The notes beneath the pieces were generated by a model. It was not told where the DNA came from and did not search any database. It was given only the letters and a program-made list of their open reading frames with translations. Positions 42,688 to 50,513 of a DNA stretch of 64,000 bases are shown piece by piece; the stretch's first letter is position 1; the number at the start of each line of letters is the position of its first letter. The DNA lies in assembly GCF_001190925.1 (NCBI RefSeq), contig NZ_CP011072.1, positions 1,674,001 through 1,738,000 of the forward strand. Reading direction: 5' to 3'. The DNA comes from Azoarcus sp. CIB (lineage in GTDB: Bacteria > Pseudomonadota > Gammaproteobacteria > Burkholderiales > Rhodocyclaceae). The position numbers and the translations under genes were made by a program.

Positions 42688-42859
42688 CATTGCTGAGAAC
42701 CCCGCGCTGCGCGCCGTTTCCGGCGTCGTCCGCATTTGATCCGCCATCGGCCGTAAATGACTTCCTGCCGTCCCTGACGGGAAAAGCCGGACCGATAGAC
42801 TGGAATTGGCATGGGGTGAAGTTCGCCCCGCACCTCCGAACTCGTCACAAGGACTCCCG

Positions 42860-44041
42860 ATGAGCCGCGCCCTCGACGATGTCGTCGTTCTCGATCTGAC
42901 CCGGCAGTTCTGCGCCTCGCTGTCTGCCGCCTTCCTCGCCGACTTCGGGGCGCGTGTGATCCGCCTCGATCTGCCGCCCCAGCGCGCGCCCACCGACGGG
43001 CGCTGGAATCACGAGGCGGACCTGATCCACCGCAACAAGGAGAGCGTCGCGCTCGATCCCGCCACCAAGCGGGGGGCGGCGCTCCTGCACCAGCTCGTGG
43101 CCAAGGCCGACGTCATCGTCACGGACTGGCAGCGCGACGAACTGGCGGCGCTGGGGATCGACTACGCAGGCGGGTCTGCGCTGCGCCCCGACATCGTCTT
43201 CGGGCGCATCTCCGGTTTCGGCCCGCAGGGGCCGGATGCCGACCTGCCGCCGATCGACGAGCTCGCCGCGGCGCGCACCGGGATGATGCCGATCCTGCCG
43301 CAGCCCGGCCAGCCGCCGATCCACACCGGGGCCGGCGCGATGCACGCGACCGTGATGCTGGCCTTCGGCGTCGTCACCGCGCTGATACACCGGCAGGCTT
43401 CCGGGGAGGGGCAGGAGGTCGACGTGTCGCTCTTCGGCGCCAACATGTACGGCGGAGCGCTCGACATCCAGGCCTTCCTCGCGATCGGCGAAGGGGAACG
43501 CTTCCTCAATCCGATCTCCCGCATGGACGTCTCCAACCCGATGTCTGGCTCGCTCTATCCGGGCGCCGACGGGCGCTGGGTGACGCTCACGATGCCTGAT
43601 ACCGACCGATGGTGGCCGGTGTTTTCGGCGGCGGTCGGGATCGCGGCCGACGATCCGCGTTTCGACACGCACGACAAGCGCACCGAGACGAACCGCCTCG
43701 AATTGATCCGCGAACTCGAAGCCGCCTTCGGGAAGCAGCCCGGCAGCCACTGGCGCCAGGTGTTCCACGAGAAGCAGATGTCGGCGGACGTCATCGAACG
43801 CTTCGACTACCCGGCGAACGACCCGCAGGTGCTCGCCAATCGCTACATCCTCGAACTCGACCACCCGAGCTTCGGGCCGGTGAAGAGCCTCGGCTTCCCG
43901 ATCTTCATGAGCGACAGCCCGGCGCGCCTCGACCGCCTTGCGCCCTGCGTCGGCCAGCACGGCACCCAGGTGCTGGGCGAGCTGCTCGGCTACCCGGAAG
44001 AGGCCATCCAACAACTGCGCGCGGACCGCGTGCTCGTCTGA
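42860..44041 (+). CDS. Family III CoA-transferase (CaiB/BaiF)
   Basis: A 393-residue family III CoA-transferase: VVVLDLTRQFCASLSAAFLA, FGARVIRLDLPPQ, NKESVALDPATKRGAALLH and the second-half GEGQEVDVSLFGANMYGGA. The usual GP after the first motif is replaced by CASLS, and GARVIRLD stands for GAxVIKVE, so it is a divergent member. AAGGACTCCCG lies before ATG 42860. It and the next CoA-transferase are adjacent (29-bp gap), which suggests a two-subunit enzyme or two acids handled in sequence. Confidence 0.88.
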   Translation: MSRALDDVVVLDLTRQFCASLSAAFLADFGARVIRLDLPPQRAPTDGRWNHEADLIHRNKESVALDPATKRGAALLHQLVAKADVIVTDWQRDELAALGIDYAGGSALRPDIVFGRISGFGPQGPDADLPPIDELAAARTGMMPILPQPGQPPIHTGAGAMHATVMLAFGVVTALIHRQASGEGQEVDVSLFGANMYGGALDIQAFLAIGEGERFLNPISRMDVSNPMSGSLYPGADGRWVTLTMPDTDRWWPVFSAAVGIAADDPRFDTHDKRTETNRLELIRELEAAFGKQPGSHWRQVFHEKQMSADVIERFDYPANDPQVLANRYILELDHPSFGPVKSLGFPIFMSDSPARLDRLAPCVGQHGTQVLGELLGYPEEAIQQLRADRVLV

Positions 44042-44070
44042 CGTACAGCAAACGGGAACGGAGAACGCTC

Positions 44071-45279
44071 GTGGCGAAAGCATTGGAAGGAATCCGGGTC
44101 ATCGACCTCACCGTGTGGTTCCAAGGCCCCGTGTCGGCCCAGTATCTGGCCGACTTCGGCGCCGAGGTCATCAAGGTCGAACGGCCGCAGGGCGGCGACC
44201 AGGGCCGCGGTGTGCGCTCGATCAAGTCGCTGCCCGTGGGCGACTGGAACCAGTATTTCCTGGTCATCAACCGCAACAAGAAGAGCATGGCGATCGACCT
44301 CAAGACCGAGGGTGGGCGCCAGATCCTCTATAGGCTCGTCGAAAAGTCGGACGTGTTCCTGTCCAATCTCGCGCCGGAAATGCTGGAGAGCTGGGGGCTG
44401 TCGTACGAGAAGCTCTCCGCGCTCAACCCGGCGCTGGTCTATGCGACCAATACCGGTTACGGCCGCTTCGGCGGCGTGTCGAAGCCGTCCTTCGACATGA
44501 CGGTGCAGGCGCTCACCGGCGCGATGGCGCGTCTGGGCGAGCCGGGCGAGCCACCGGTGTACCTCGGCATGGGCTCGGGCGACGCCTACGGCGGGATCAT
44601 GTCCGCGCTGGGCATCGCGCTCGCGCTCTACCAGCGCCGCCGCACCGGGCGCGGCCAGTACCTGGACGCGTCGCTTTACGGCGCGCAGCTCTTCCTCGCG
44701 GCGCCGTACCTGCAGTCCTTCCTCGCCGGCAATCAGGACGCGGCCCTGCAGCACTCCCGCAAAGCGGTCGAGAACCCGCTGTGGAACCTGTATCCGACCA
44801 CCGGGAAATGGGTCTTCCTGTGCGAACCGAACGATGACGCGCGTTTCGCCGCGCTGTGCCGCGCACTGGATGCGCCTTCCCTGCACGCCGATCCGCGCTT
44901 CGCGACCTGCGCATTGCGGGCCGAGCACAACGAGGCCCTGATCGCGGCCATCGAGGCGCTGACGCTGCGACACGACCATCAGGCGCTGATGCGGGCCTTC
45001 GTTTCCGAGGCGGTCGTCGCGAGCCCGGTCAGCAACCTTGCCGACGTCGTGCGCGACGAGCAGGCCTGGCGCAACAACTACTTCATGAAGGCGTACTGCG
45101 AGGAAGTGCAGCGCGAGGTCGACGTGCGCGGCCTGCCGGTGACGCTGTCGAAGACGCCCGGCGAGATCCACTGCCTCGGCCCGCAACTCGGGCAGGACAC
45201 CGAGCTGCTGCTCATGGACCTGCTCGGCTACGAGTGGGACGAGATCGAAACCCTGAAAGCGCAGCGCGCGATTCCCTGA
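44071..45279 (+). CDS. Family III CoA-transferase (CaiB/BaiF)
   Basis: A 402-residue canonical member: IRVIDLTVWFQGPVSAQYLA, FGAEVIKVERPQGGD, NRNKKSMAIDLKTEGGRQIL, GRGQYLDASLYGAQLFLAA with the active-site acidic residue. The start is GTG at 44071 with GGAG 8 bp upstream; no ATG fits. It follows the other CoA-transferase gene and precedes the MenB/BadI-like crotonase by 27 bp. Its product would load a pathway acid with CoA from a donor such as succinyl-CoA. Confidence 0.92.
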   Translation: MAKALEGIRVIDLTVWFQGPVSAQYLADFGAEVIKVERPQGGDQGRGVRSIKSLPVGDWNQYFLVINRNKKSMAIDLKTEGGRQILYRLVEKSDVFLSNLAPEMLESWGLSYEKLSALNPALVYATNTGYGRFGGVSKPSFDMTVQALTGAMARLGEPGEPPVYLGMGSGDAYGGIMSALGIALALYQRRRTGRGQYLDASLYGAQLFLAAPYLQSFLAGNQDAALQHSRKAVENPLWNLYPTTGKWVFLCEPNDDARFAALCRALDAPSLHADPRFATCALRAEHNEALIAAIEALTLRHDHQALMRAFVSEAVVASPVSNLADVVRDEQAWRNNYFMKAYCEEVQREVDVRGLPVTLSKTPGEIHCLGPQLGQDTELLLMDLLGYEWDEIETLKAQRAIP

Positions 45280-45306
45280 ACACCCAGCGCATCCGGAGAC
45301 GAATCG

Positions 45307-46224
45307 ATGAAGAACGAAAACGTGCCGACCGTGTGGAGCGCGTGGCAGGTCGTGGAGGGCGAGGGGCTCGACGACTTCGCCGAGATCCTCTACGAGAAGA
45401 AGATGCATGGCGAGCTCGGCGGCGGCATTGCGCGCATCACGCTGAACAAGCCCGACAAGATGAACACGCTGACGCTCGCGACCGTCGACGAGATGTTCCG
45501 CGCCTTCTACGACGCGAACCACGACTCCGCGATCGGCGTGATCGTGATCGCGGGCAAGGGCAAGCATTTCGGCGCCGGCGGGGATGTCGAGTGGGAGCGC
45601 TGGGGGCTGCGCGAAGCCTTCTACAACCGCTATCCGCACAACCGGCTGATGCGCCTGTCGCGCAAGCCGATCATCGCGCAGGTGCAGGGCTACTGCATCG
45701 CCGGCCACAACCACATGGCCTACTGCTGCGATTTCACGATTGCCGCGGACAACGCCATCTTCGGCCAAGCCGGTCCGCGCGTCTCGTCCCCGGCGGACGG
45801 CTTCTTCGTGCCCTATCTGACCAAGGTCGTCGGCGCCAAGAAGGCGCGCGAGATGTGGATGCTGTGCCGCAAGTACAAGGCGCCCGAGGCCCTGCAGATG
45901 GGGCTGATCAATACGGTCGTGCCGCTTGACGAGCTGGAGACAGAGGTCGATCGCTGGTGCGAGGAAATGCTGGCCGTGAGCCCGGGCTGCCTCGAAGTGC
46001 TCAAGGCCTCATTCGACCAGGAAATGGACGGCTACAAGGAATCCTGCGTGACCTCCGCGGCAATGTATCCGGACTGGTTCGACATGCCCGAAGGCAAGGA
46101 GGGCGGGGCGGCCTTCCTCGCCAAGCGCAAGGCGCGCTTCTGGGACATCCGGCAGCGCGAGGCGGAAGCCCGGCAGGCGCTGCTCGCAGACTACGAGGCG
46201 CAGCCCGCGCCTGTGGCCAAGTAG
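45307..46224 (+). CDS. Crotonase-family protein resembling MenB/BadI ring-closing or ring-opening enzymes
   Basis: A 305-residue crotonase with an N-terminal extension of about 40 residues. The early motif is ITLNKPDKMNTLTLATVDEM and the oxyanion region is AGKGKHFGAGGDVEW. The middle part GPRVSSPADGFFVPYLTKVV and GAKKAREMWMLCRKYKAPEA follows the MenB/BadI pattern (GPRVGSFDxGYGxxYLxRxVG, KKAREIWFLCRxY) rather than that of ordinary enoyl-CoA hydratases. BadI hydrolyses a cyclic beta-keto acyl-CoA to open the ring and MenB does the reverse type of reaction. A ring-opening hydrolase for an alicyclic CoA ester is therefore the favoured, unproven guess. Confidence 0.82.
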   Translation: MKNENVPTVWSAWQVVEGEGLDDFAEILYEKKMHGELGGGIARITLNKPDKMNTLTLATVDEMFRAFYDANHDSAIGVIVIAGKGKHFGAGGDVEWERWGLREAFYNRYPHNRLMRLSRKPIIAQVQGYCIAGHNHMAYCCDFTIAADNAIFGQAGPRVSSPADGFFVPYLTKVVGAKKAREMWMLCRKYKAPEALQMGLINTVVPLDELETEVDRWCEEMLAVSPGCLEVLKASFDQEMDGYKESCVTSAAMYPDWFDMPEGKEGGAAFLAKRKARFWDIRQREAEARQALLADYEAQPAPVAK

Positions 46225-46236
46225 GAGCGCCGGCGA

Positions 46237-47400
46237 ATGTTCAAGGACAAGGCCTGTATCGTCGGCATCGGCGAAACGCCCTTCTGCCGCAAGCCCGGCT
46301 CGGGACTCAGCGAGATGGGCATCCAGCTCAAGGCGGCGGTGGCCGCGCTGGAAGACGCCGGGCTCAAGGCAGCGCAGATCGACGGCATCCTGCCCTTCCC
46401 GAACGTCGGCAAGGCGGAGGCCTTCGCCGCGAGCCTGGGCTGCGAGAACCTGCGTTTCGCGGCGACGCTGCACATGGGCGGCGCGGCCCCCGTCGGCTCG
46501 CTGCGCATGGCCGCGATGGCGGTCACGAGCGGCGCAGCCGACTACGTCATGGTGCCGGGCGGCTGGAACGGCTACTCCGGCGCGCGGGTGCGCGAGACGG
46601 CGGCCAACGACGTCGATTCCATTCCGGGCGGCGAGATCGCGCGCGACTTCTACATGCCCTTCGGGCTTACCGCACCGCCGCAGTGGTACGCGCTGATGGC
46701 GCGCCGGCACATGCACGAATACGGAACGACCGCCGAGCAGTTCGGCGCTGTGGCGCTGGCGATGCGCAAGCATGCCCAGTTGAACCCCGCCGCGCTGATG
46801 CACGGCAAGCCGCTGACGATGGCCGACTACCTCGCGTCGCCGTACATCGCTTCGCCCTACCGGCTGCTCGACTGCTGCGTCGAAACCGACGGCGCGGCCG
46901 CCTTCATCGTCACCACCGTCGAGCGCGCGCGCGACCTGCGGCAGAAACCCGTCTACATCATGGGTGCAGCCGCCGGCCAACCGTACCCCGCGGACGAGAT
47001 CACCAACCGTGCCGACTTCCATCGCACCGGGCTCACCAATGCCGCGCCGGAAGCCTTCCGCATGGCCGGCGTAAGCCCCGCGGACGCGGATTTCGCGCAG
47101 ATCTACGACTGCTTCACCTTCGAAGTGATCCAGCAGCTCGAGGAAGCCGGCTTCTGCAGGCGCGGCGAAGGCGGCGCCTTCGTCGAGAACGGCGGCATCG
47201 AGCTGGGCGGCCGCCTGCCGGTGAATACGCACGGCGGGCTGCTCTCGCAGGCCCATGTACTGGGCATCTCGCATGTCGTCGAGGCGGTGCGCCAGCTGCG
47301 TGGCGAGGCCGGTGCGCGGCAGGTGGCGGATGCCGAGATCGGCGTCGTGACCGGCTGGGGCGATTTCGGCGACGGCAGCATCGCCGTCCTGCGCCGCTGA
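46237..47400 (+). CDS. Thiolase-superfamily protein, Ltp2/SCP-x-like
   Basis: A 387-residue thiolase fold of the lipid-transfer-protein type: CIVGIGETPFCRKPGSGLSE at the start, the region LHMGGAAPVGSLRMAAMAV at about residues 79-96, IYDCFTFEVIQQLEEAGFC near Y290, NTHGGLLSQAHVLGISHVVE at the end. True thiolases have a nucleophilic Cys in the first of these regions; here it is Gly-Gly-Ala, so thiolysis is unlikely. Ltp2 proteins with the same loss are retro-aldolases that cleave a beta-hydroxyacyl-CoA and need a DUF35 partner, which is encoded 20 bp downstream. An aldolase role is inferred. Confidence 0.85.
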   Translation: MFKDKACIVGIGETPFCRKPGSGLSEMGIQLKAAVAALEDAGLKAAQIDGILPFPNVGKAEAFAASLGCENLRFAATLHMGGAAPVGSLRMAAMAVTSGAADYVMVPGGWNGYSGARVRETAANDVDSIPGGEIARDFYMPFGLTAPPQWYALMARRHMHEYGTTAEQFGAVALAMRKHAQLNPAALMHGKPLTMADYLASPYIASPYRLLDCCVETDGAAAFIVTTVERARDLRQKPVYIMGAAAGQPYPADEITNRADFHRTGLTNAAPEAFRMAGVSPADADFAQIYDCFTFEVIQQLEEAGFCRRGEGGAFVENGGIELGGRLPVNTHGGLLSQAHVLGISHVVEAVRQLRGEAGARQVADAEIGVVTGWGDFGDGSIAVLRR

Positions 47401-47420
47401 AGAATCCCTGGAGAAGCGAC

Positions 47421-47846
47421 ATGAGCCAAAACGCGATTTCCTACGACAAGCCGCAGCCCAGCCTCACGGGGTTGCACGGCGAGTTCTACGCCTGGTGCCG
47501 CGACCGCGAGCTGCGCTTCCAGCGCTGCAAAGGCTGCGGGCGCCATCGGCACGTGCCGCGCGACATCTGCGCGCATTGCAGCTCGATGGAATGGGAATGG
47601 GCCCGTTCCAGCGGGCGCGGCACGGTGTTTACCTGGACCGAGGTGGTGCGCGCACTGCATCCGGCCTTCGCCGCCGTGACCCCGTACGCGCCGGTCGTTG
47701 TCGAGATGGAGGAGGGCGTGCGCCTGCTGTCGCGCGTCGTCGATTGCACGCCCGACGAATTGCAGATCGGCATGCCTGTCGAGGTCGATTTCGAGAAGGT
47801 TAGCGATGCAATTACGTTGCCCGTATTTCGCCGTGCAGCCCGGTAG
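47421..47846 (+). CDS. DUF35 / OB-fold zinc-ribbon acyl-CoA-associated protein
   Basis: A 141-residue protein. A rubredoxin-like zinc ribbon uses C36, C39, C50 and C53 (QRCKGCG, ICAHC), followed by an OB-fold domain (GRGTVFTWTEVVRALHPAF, then VVVEMEEGVRLLSRVVD). Proteins of this class pair with thiolase-fold enzymes; in steroid degraders the DUF35 part of ChsH2 binds and activates the Ltp2 aldolase. The 20-bp distance to the thiolase-like gene supports this pairing. The stop codon TAG lies inside the left arm of a family B palindromic repeat. Confidence 0.9.
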   Translation: MSQNAISYDKPQPSLTGLHGEFYAWCRDRELRFQRCKGCGRHRHVPRDICAHCSSMEWEWARSSGRGTVFTWTEVVRALHPAFAAVTPYAPVVVEMEEGVRLLSRVVDCTPDELQIGMPVEVDFEKVSDAITLPVFRRAAR

Positions 47847-47930
47847 GGCGGAAAAGCCGAAGGCGCCTTCCGCCGCATGTACCGATCCCAGTCACATTCG
47901 GCGGAAGGCGCTGCGCTTTTCCGCCCTACG
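47843..47930. repeat. Intergenic palindromic repeat, family B copy 3
   Basis: GTAGGGCGGAAAAGCCGAAG with GCGCCTTCCGCC on the left; GGCGGAAGGCGCTGCGC and TTTTCCGCCCTAC on the right. The left end supplies the TAG stop of the DUF35 gene. It separates that gene from the next crotonase. Confidence 0.88.
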
Positions 47931-47975
47931 CAAGACGTTTTCATTGGATAACGCAGTCAACGTGAGGACAAATTC

Positions 47976-48755
47976 ATGGGCCTGAACCTGCCCGCGAGCC
48001 TGAGCTACGAGAAACGCGGCCGCATCGCGATCATCACAATGAACCGCCCGGAGGCGATGAATTCGCTGACGAAGGAGATGCTGATCGGTCTTGAGGCGGC
48101 CTTCGAGGATTACAACAACGATCCCGAATTGCGCTGCGCGATCTTCACCGCCTCCGGCGACCGCGCCTTCTGCACCGGGCTCGACCTGAAGGTGGCGCTT
48201 CCGGCGCTCAATGAGGGCGACGCACTGGGTTATGAGGATCCGGCGAAGCGCCCGTTCCAGAACGTCTACAAACCGATCATCACCGCGGTGAACGGCGTGT
48301 GTGTGGCGGGCGGGCTGGAATTCCTGCTCGGCACCGACATTCGCATTGCCGCCGAGCACGCCAAGTTCGGCCTCGCCGAAGTGCGCTGGGCGGTCGTGCC
48401 GGCGGGCGGCTCGCACGTGCGCCTGCCGCAGCAGATCCCGTGGGCGATCGCGATGGAGATGCTGCTCACCGGCAACACCATCGACGCGCAGCGGGCCTAC
48501 GACATCGGCCTGATCAACAAGGTCGTGCCGGCCGACAAGCTCCTCGACGAGGCCCTGGCCTACGCCGAACGCATCTGCGAGAACGGGCCGCTGGCGGTGC
48601 GCACCGCGAAGGAGATCGCGATGCGCGCGCTCAACAACGAACCGGCCTTCGTGCTCGAAAAGACCATGTCCGCGCGCGTCTTTGCGTCGGAGGACGCGCG
48701 CGAAGGGCCGCGTGCCTTCGCTGCCAAGACCAAACCCGAATACGTCGGCCGCTGA
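47976..48755 (+). CDS. Enoyl-CoA hydratase/isomerase
   Basis: A 259-residue standard crotonase: IITMNRPEAMNSLTKEML, FTASGDRAFCTGLDLK forming the oxyanion hole, FGLAEVRWAVVPAGGSHVRL with one catalytic Glu (AEVRWA), and the usual C-terminal helices. It would hydrate or isomerise an enoyl-CoA. GAGGACAAATTC precedes ATG 47976. It is followed 41 bp later by the amidohydrolase gene in the same operon. Confidence 0.92.
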   Translation: MGLNLPASLSYEKRGRIAIITMNRPEAMNSLTKEMLIGLEAAFEDYNNDPELRCAIFTASGDRAFCTGLDLKVALPALNEGDALGYEDPAKRPFQNVYKPIITAVNGVCVAGGLEFLLGTDIRIAAEHAKFGLAEVRWAVVPAGGSHVRLPQQIPWAIAMEMLLTGNTIDAQRAYDIGLINKVVPADKLLDEALAYAERICENGPLAVRTAKEIAMRALNNEPAFVLEKTMSARVFASEDAREGPRAFAAKTKPEYVGR

Positions 48756-48796
48756 TCCGCCGAAACCCCACGAACCCAAGGGAAGGAGACCGCAGC

Positions 48797-49771
48797 ATGA
48801 GCAAAGACTACTTCGTCGCAATGACCGAATTCCACTTCATGAACCTGCAGACCATGAGTGAGATCGGTTACTACCCGGGCATGCAGCAGTTCCACGACAG
48901 CGTGAACGGCGTGTTGCGCGCGTGGGCCGGCCGCGACCTCGACAGCGAGTGGCCGAAGCCGATCGCGAGCGAGCTGATCAACTACATGGACCAGACCAGC
49001 GTCGACGTTGCGTTCTGCCTGCGCGAGCCGATGATGGACATCACCGGCGGCACCGTGTCGATGTCGACCAACGGCTTCATGCTGCAGCAGATCGAGCCCT
49101 ATCCGGAGCGCATGTATCTGGAGGCCAACGTCGGTCCGGTCATCAAGCGCGGCATCAAACATGCGAACTGGGAACTCGAATACCTCGTGAAGGAGCGGGG
49201 CGCCAAGCTGTGCAAGCTCTACACGCCCGAGGACGACGGCCCGCTCAACGACAAGCGCCTGTGGCCGTTCTACGAGAAGGCGGTCGAGCTGGGCGTCCCG
49301 CTCACCATTCATACCGGCATGAGCTACGTGTGCCCGCAGCCGAGCAACCACTGCCATCCGTCGCAGCTCGATGACGTGATGCTCGACTTCCCCGATCTGA
49401 AGATCATCGCCTACCACGCGGGCTGGCCGCATTCGGAGGAACTGATCGGCCTGTGCGGCAAGCACAAGAACCTCTACCTGAGCCTGTCGGGCATCATCGG
49501 CTGGTTCCAGCGCGCACCGTACCGCGGCTATCACACCATCGGCACCGCGCTGCAGTGGATGACGTCCGAGAAGATCGTGCTGGGCTTCGACCTGCCGTTC
49601 GACGACCTCGGTCGCGTCACCGACTACATCAAGAACCTCGACATGCCCGAGGAATTGCAGGAGAAGTGGGGCTACGCGCAGGTCACCGAGCAGGACAAGG
49701 CCAACATCCTGGGCCTCAACCTTGCGCGCCTGACCGGTATCGAGCCGACCAAACGCGCGCCGCTGCGCTGA
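48797..49771 (+). CDS. ACMSD-like amidohydrolase-2-family protein with altered metal motif
   Basis: A 324-residue TIM-barrel protein of the COG2159/Amidohydro_2 family. Later motifs are present: LTIHTGMSYVCPQPS, IIAYHAGWPHSEELIGL, and LGFDLPFDD with the catalytic Asp. The N-terminal DxHxH that normally binds zinc reads T-E-F-H-F (H13 only), so metal binding is altered. Members include decarboxylases and ring-opening hydrolases. GGAAGGAG precedes ATG 48797. The EthD-like gene follows after 7 bp. The function is open. Confidence 0.8.
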   Translation: MSKDYFVAMTEFHFMNLQTMSEIGYYPGMQQFHDSVNGVLRAWAGRDLDSEWPKPIASELINYMDQTSVDVAFCLREPMMDITGGTVSMSTNGFMLQQIEPYPERMYLEANVGPVIKRGIKHANWELEYLVKERGAKLCKLYTPEDDGPLNDKRLWPFYEKAVELGVPLTIHTGMSYVCPQPSNHCHPSQLDDVMLDFPDLKIIAYHAGWPHSEELIGLCGKHKNLYLSLSGIIGWFQRAPYRGYHTIGTALQWMTSEKIVLGFDLPFDDLGRVTDYIKNLDMPEELQEKWGYAQVTEQDKANILGLNLARLTGIEPTKRAPLR

Positions 49772-49778
49772 TCGGTTC

Positions 49779-50501
49779 ATGGAAAAGGTCATCTATGCCC
49801 TGTGGCGCTGCGAAGGCACGGACAAGGCCGCCTTCGCCGCGCGCTTGCACGGCGAACTCGTGCCGCGCCTCGTTGCGCTGGGCGTACTCGGCGCCCAGCT
49901 GAACGTGGCCGACGCAGACGCTGCGGATGCCGCACCGACGATGCAGGCGCTGCCGATGCCGATGGACGCCTTCGTTTCGGTGTGGGTGGATTCGGCCAAC
50001 GCCTCGCTGCGCAAGCCGGTCGACGACGCCGTCGCGGCCGTGTGCGAGCGCTACGCCGCCTGGCTCGTGACCGAGTCGCGGCCGATGCGCAACACGCGCT
50101 TCCTGCCCGCGCTCGGCGAGCGCACGGCCGGCTTCGCGCAAGTGGCCCTGTTCCGCCGCCCGCCACGCATCGAGCGCGAAGCCTGGCTCGACGTGTGGCT
50201 CGGTTCGCACACACAGGTCGCCATCGATACGCAGGACACCTTCCTCTACGTGCAGAACGTCGTCACGCGCGCGCTCACGCCCGACGCGCCGCAGTACGAC
50301 GCGATCGTCGAGGAGGGCTTCCCGCCGGAGGCGATCGGCAACATCCAGGCCTTCTACGACGCTGTCGGCGACGAGGAAAAATTCCGCCGCAACGTCGTGG
50401 CGATGCGCGAAAGCTGCGCACGCTTCATCGACATGGACAAGATCGACGTCGTGCAGACCAGCCAGTACGTGCTGATTCCCCCGCGCGGCGGCGTCGGCTA
50501 G
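49779..50501 (+). CDS. EthD-domain-like protein
   Basis: A 240-residue soluble protein with two ferredoxin-like halves. The second half (EREAWLDVWLGSHTQVAIDT and DAIVEEGFPPEAIGNIQAFY, RRNVVAMRESCARFIDMDKI) has the look of the EthD family, small stress- or degradation-linked proteins of uncertain chemistry. It overlaps nothing and lies 7 bp behind the amidohydrolase gene, so the two are co-translated. The assignment is from pattern only. Confidence 0.65.
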   Translation: MEKVIYALWRCEGTDKAAFAARLHGELVPRLVALGVLGAQLNVADADAADAAPTMQALPMPMDAFVSVWVDSANASLRKPVDDAVAAVCERYAAWLVTESRPMRNTRFLPALGERTAGFAQVALFRRPPRIEREAWLDVWLGSHTQVAIDTQDTFLYVQNVVTRALTPDAPQYDAIVEEGFPPEAIGNIQAFYDAVGDEEKFRRNVVAMRESCARFIDMDKIDVVQTSQYVLIPPRGGVG

Positions 50502-50513
50502 CAGGGGCATGGA

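Noticed and set aside
42628-42859. Possible small gene or RNA between MFS and CoA-transferase genes
   Set aside because: No start with homology and no RNA fold beyond the terminator-like stem at 42666.
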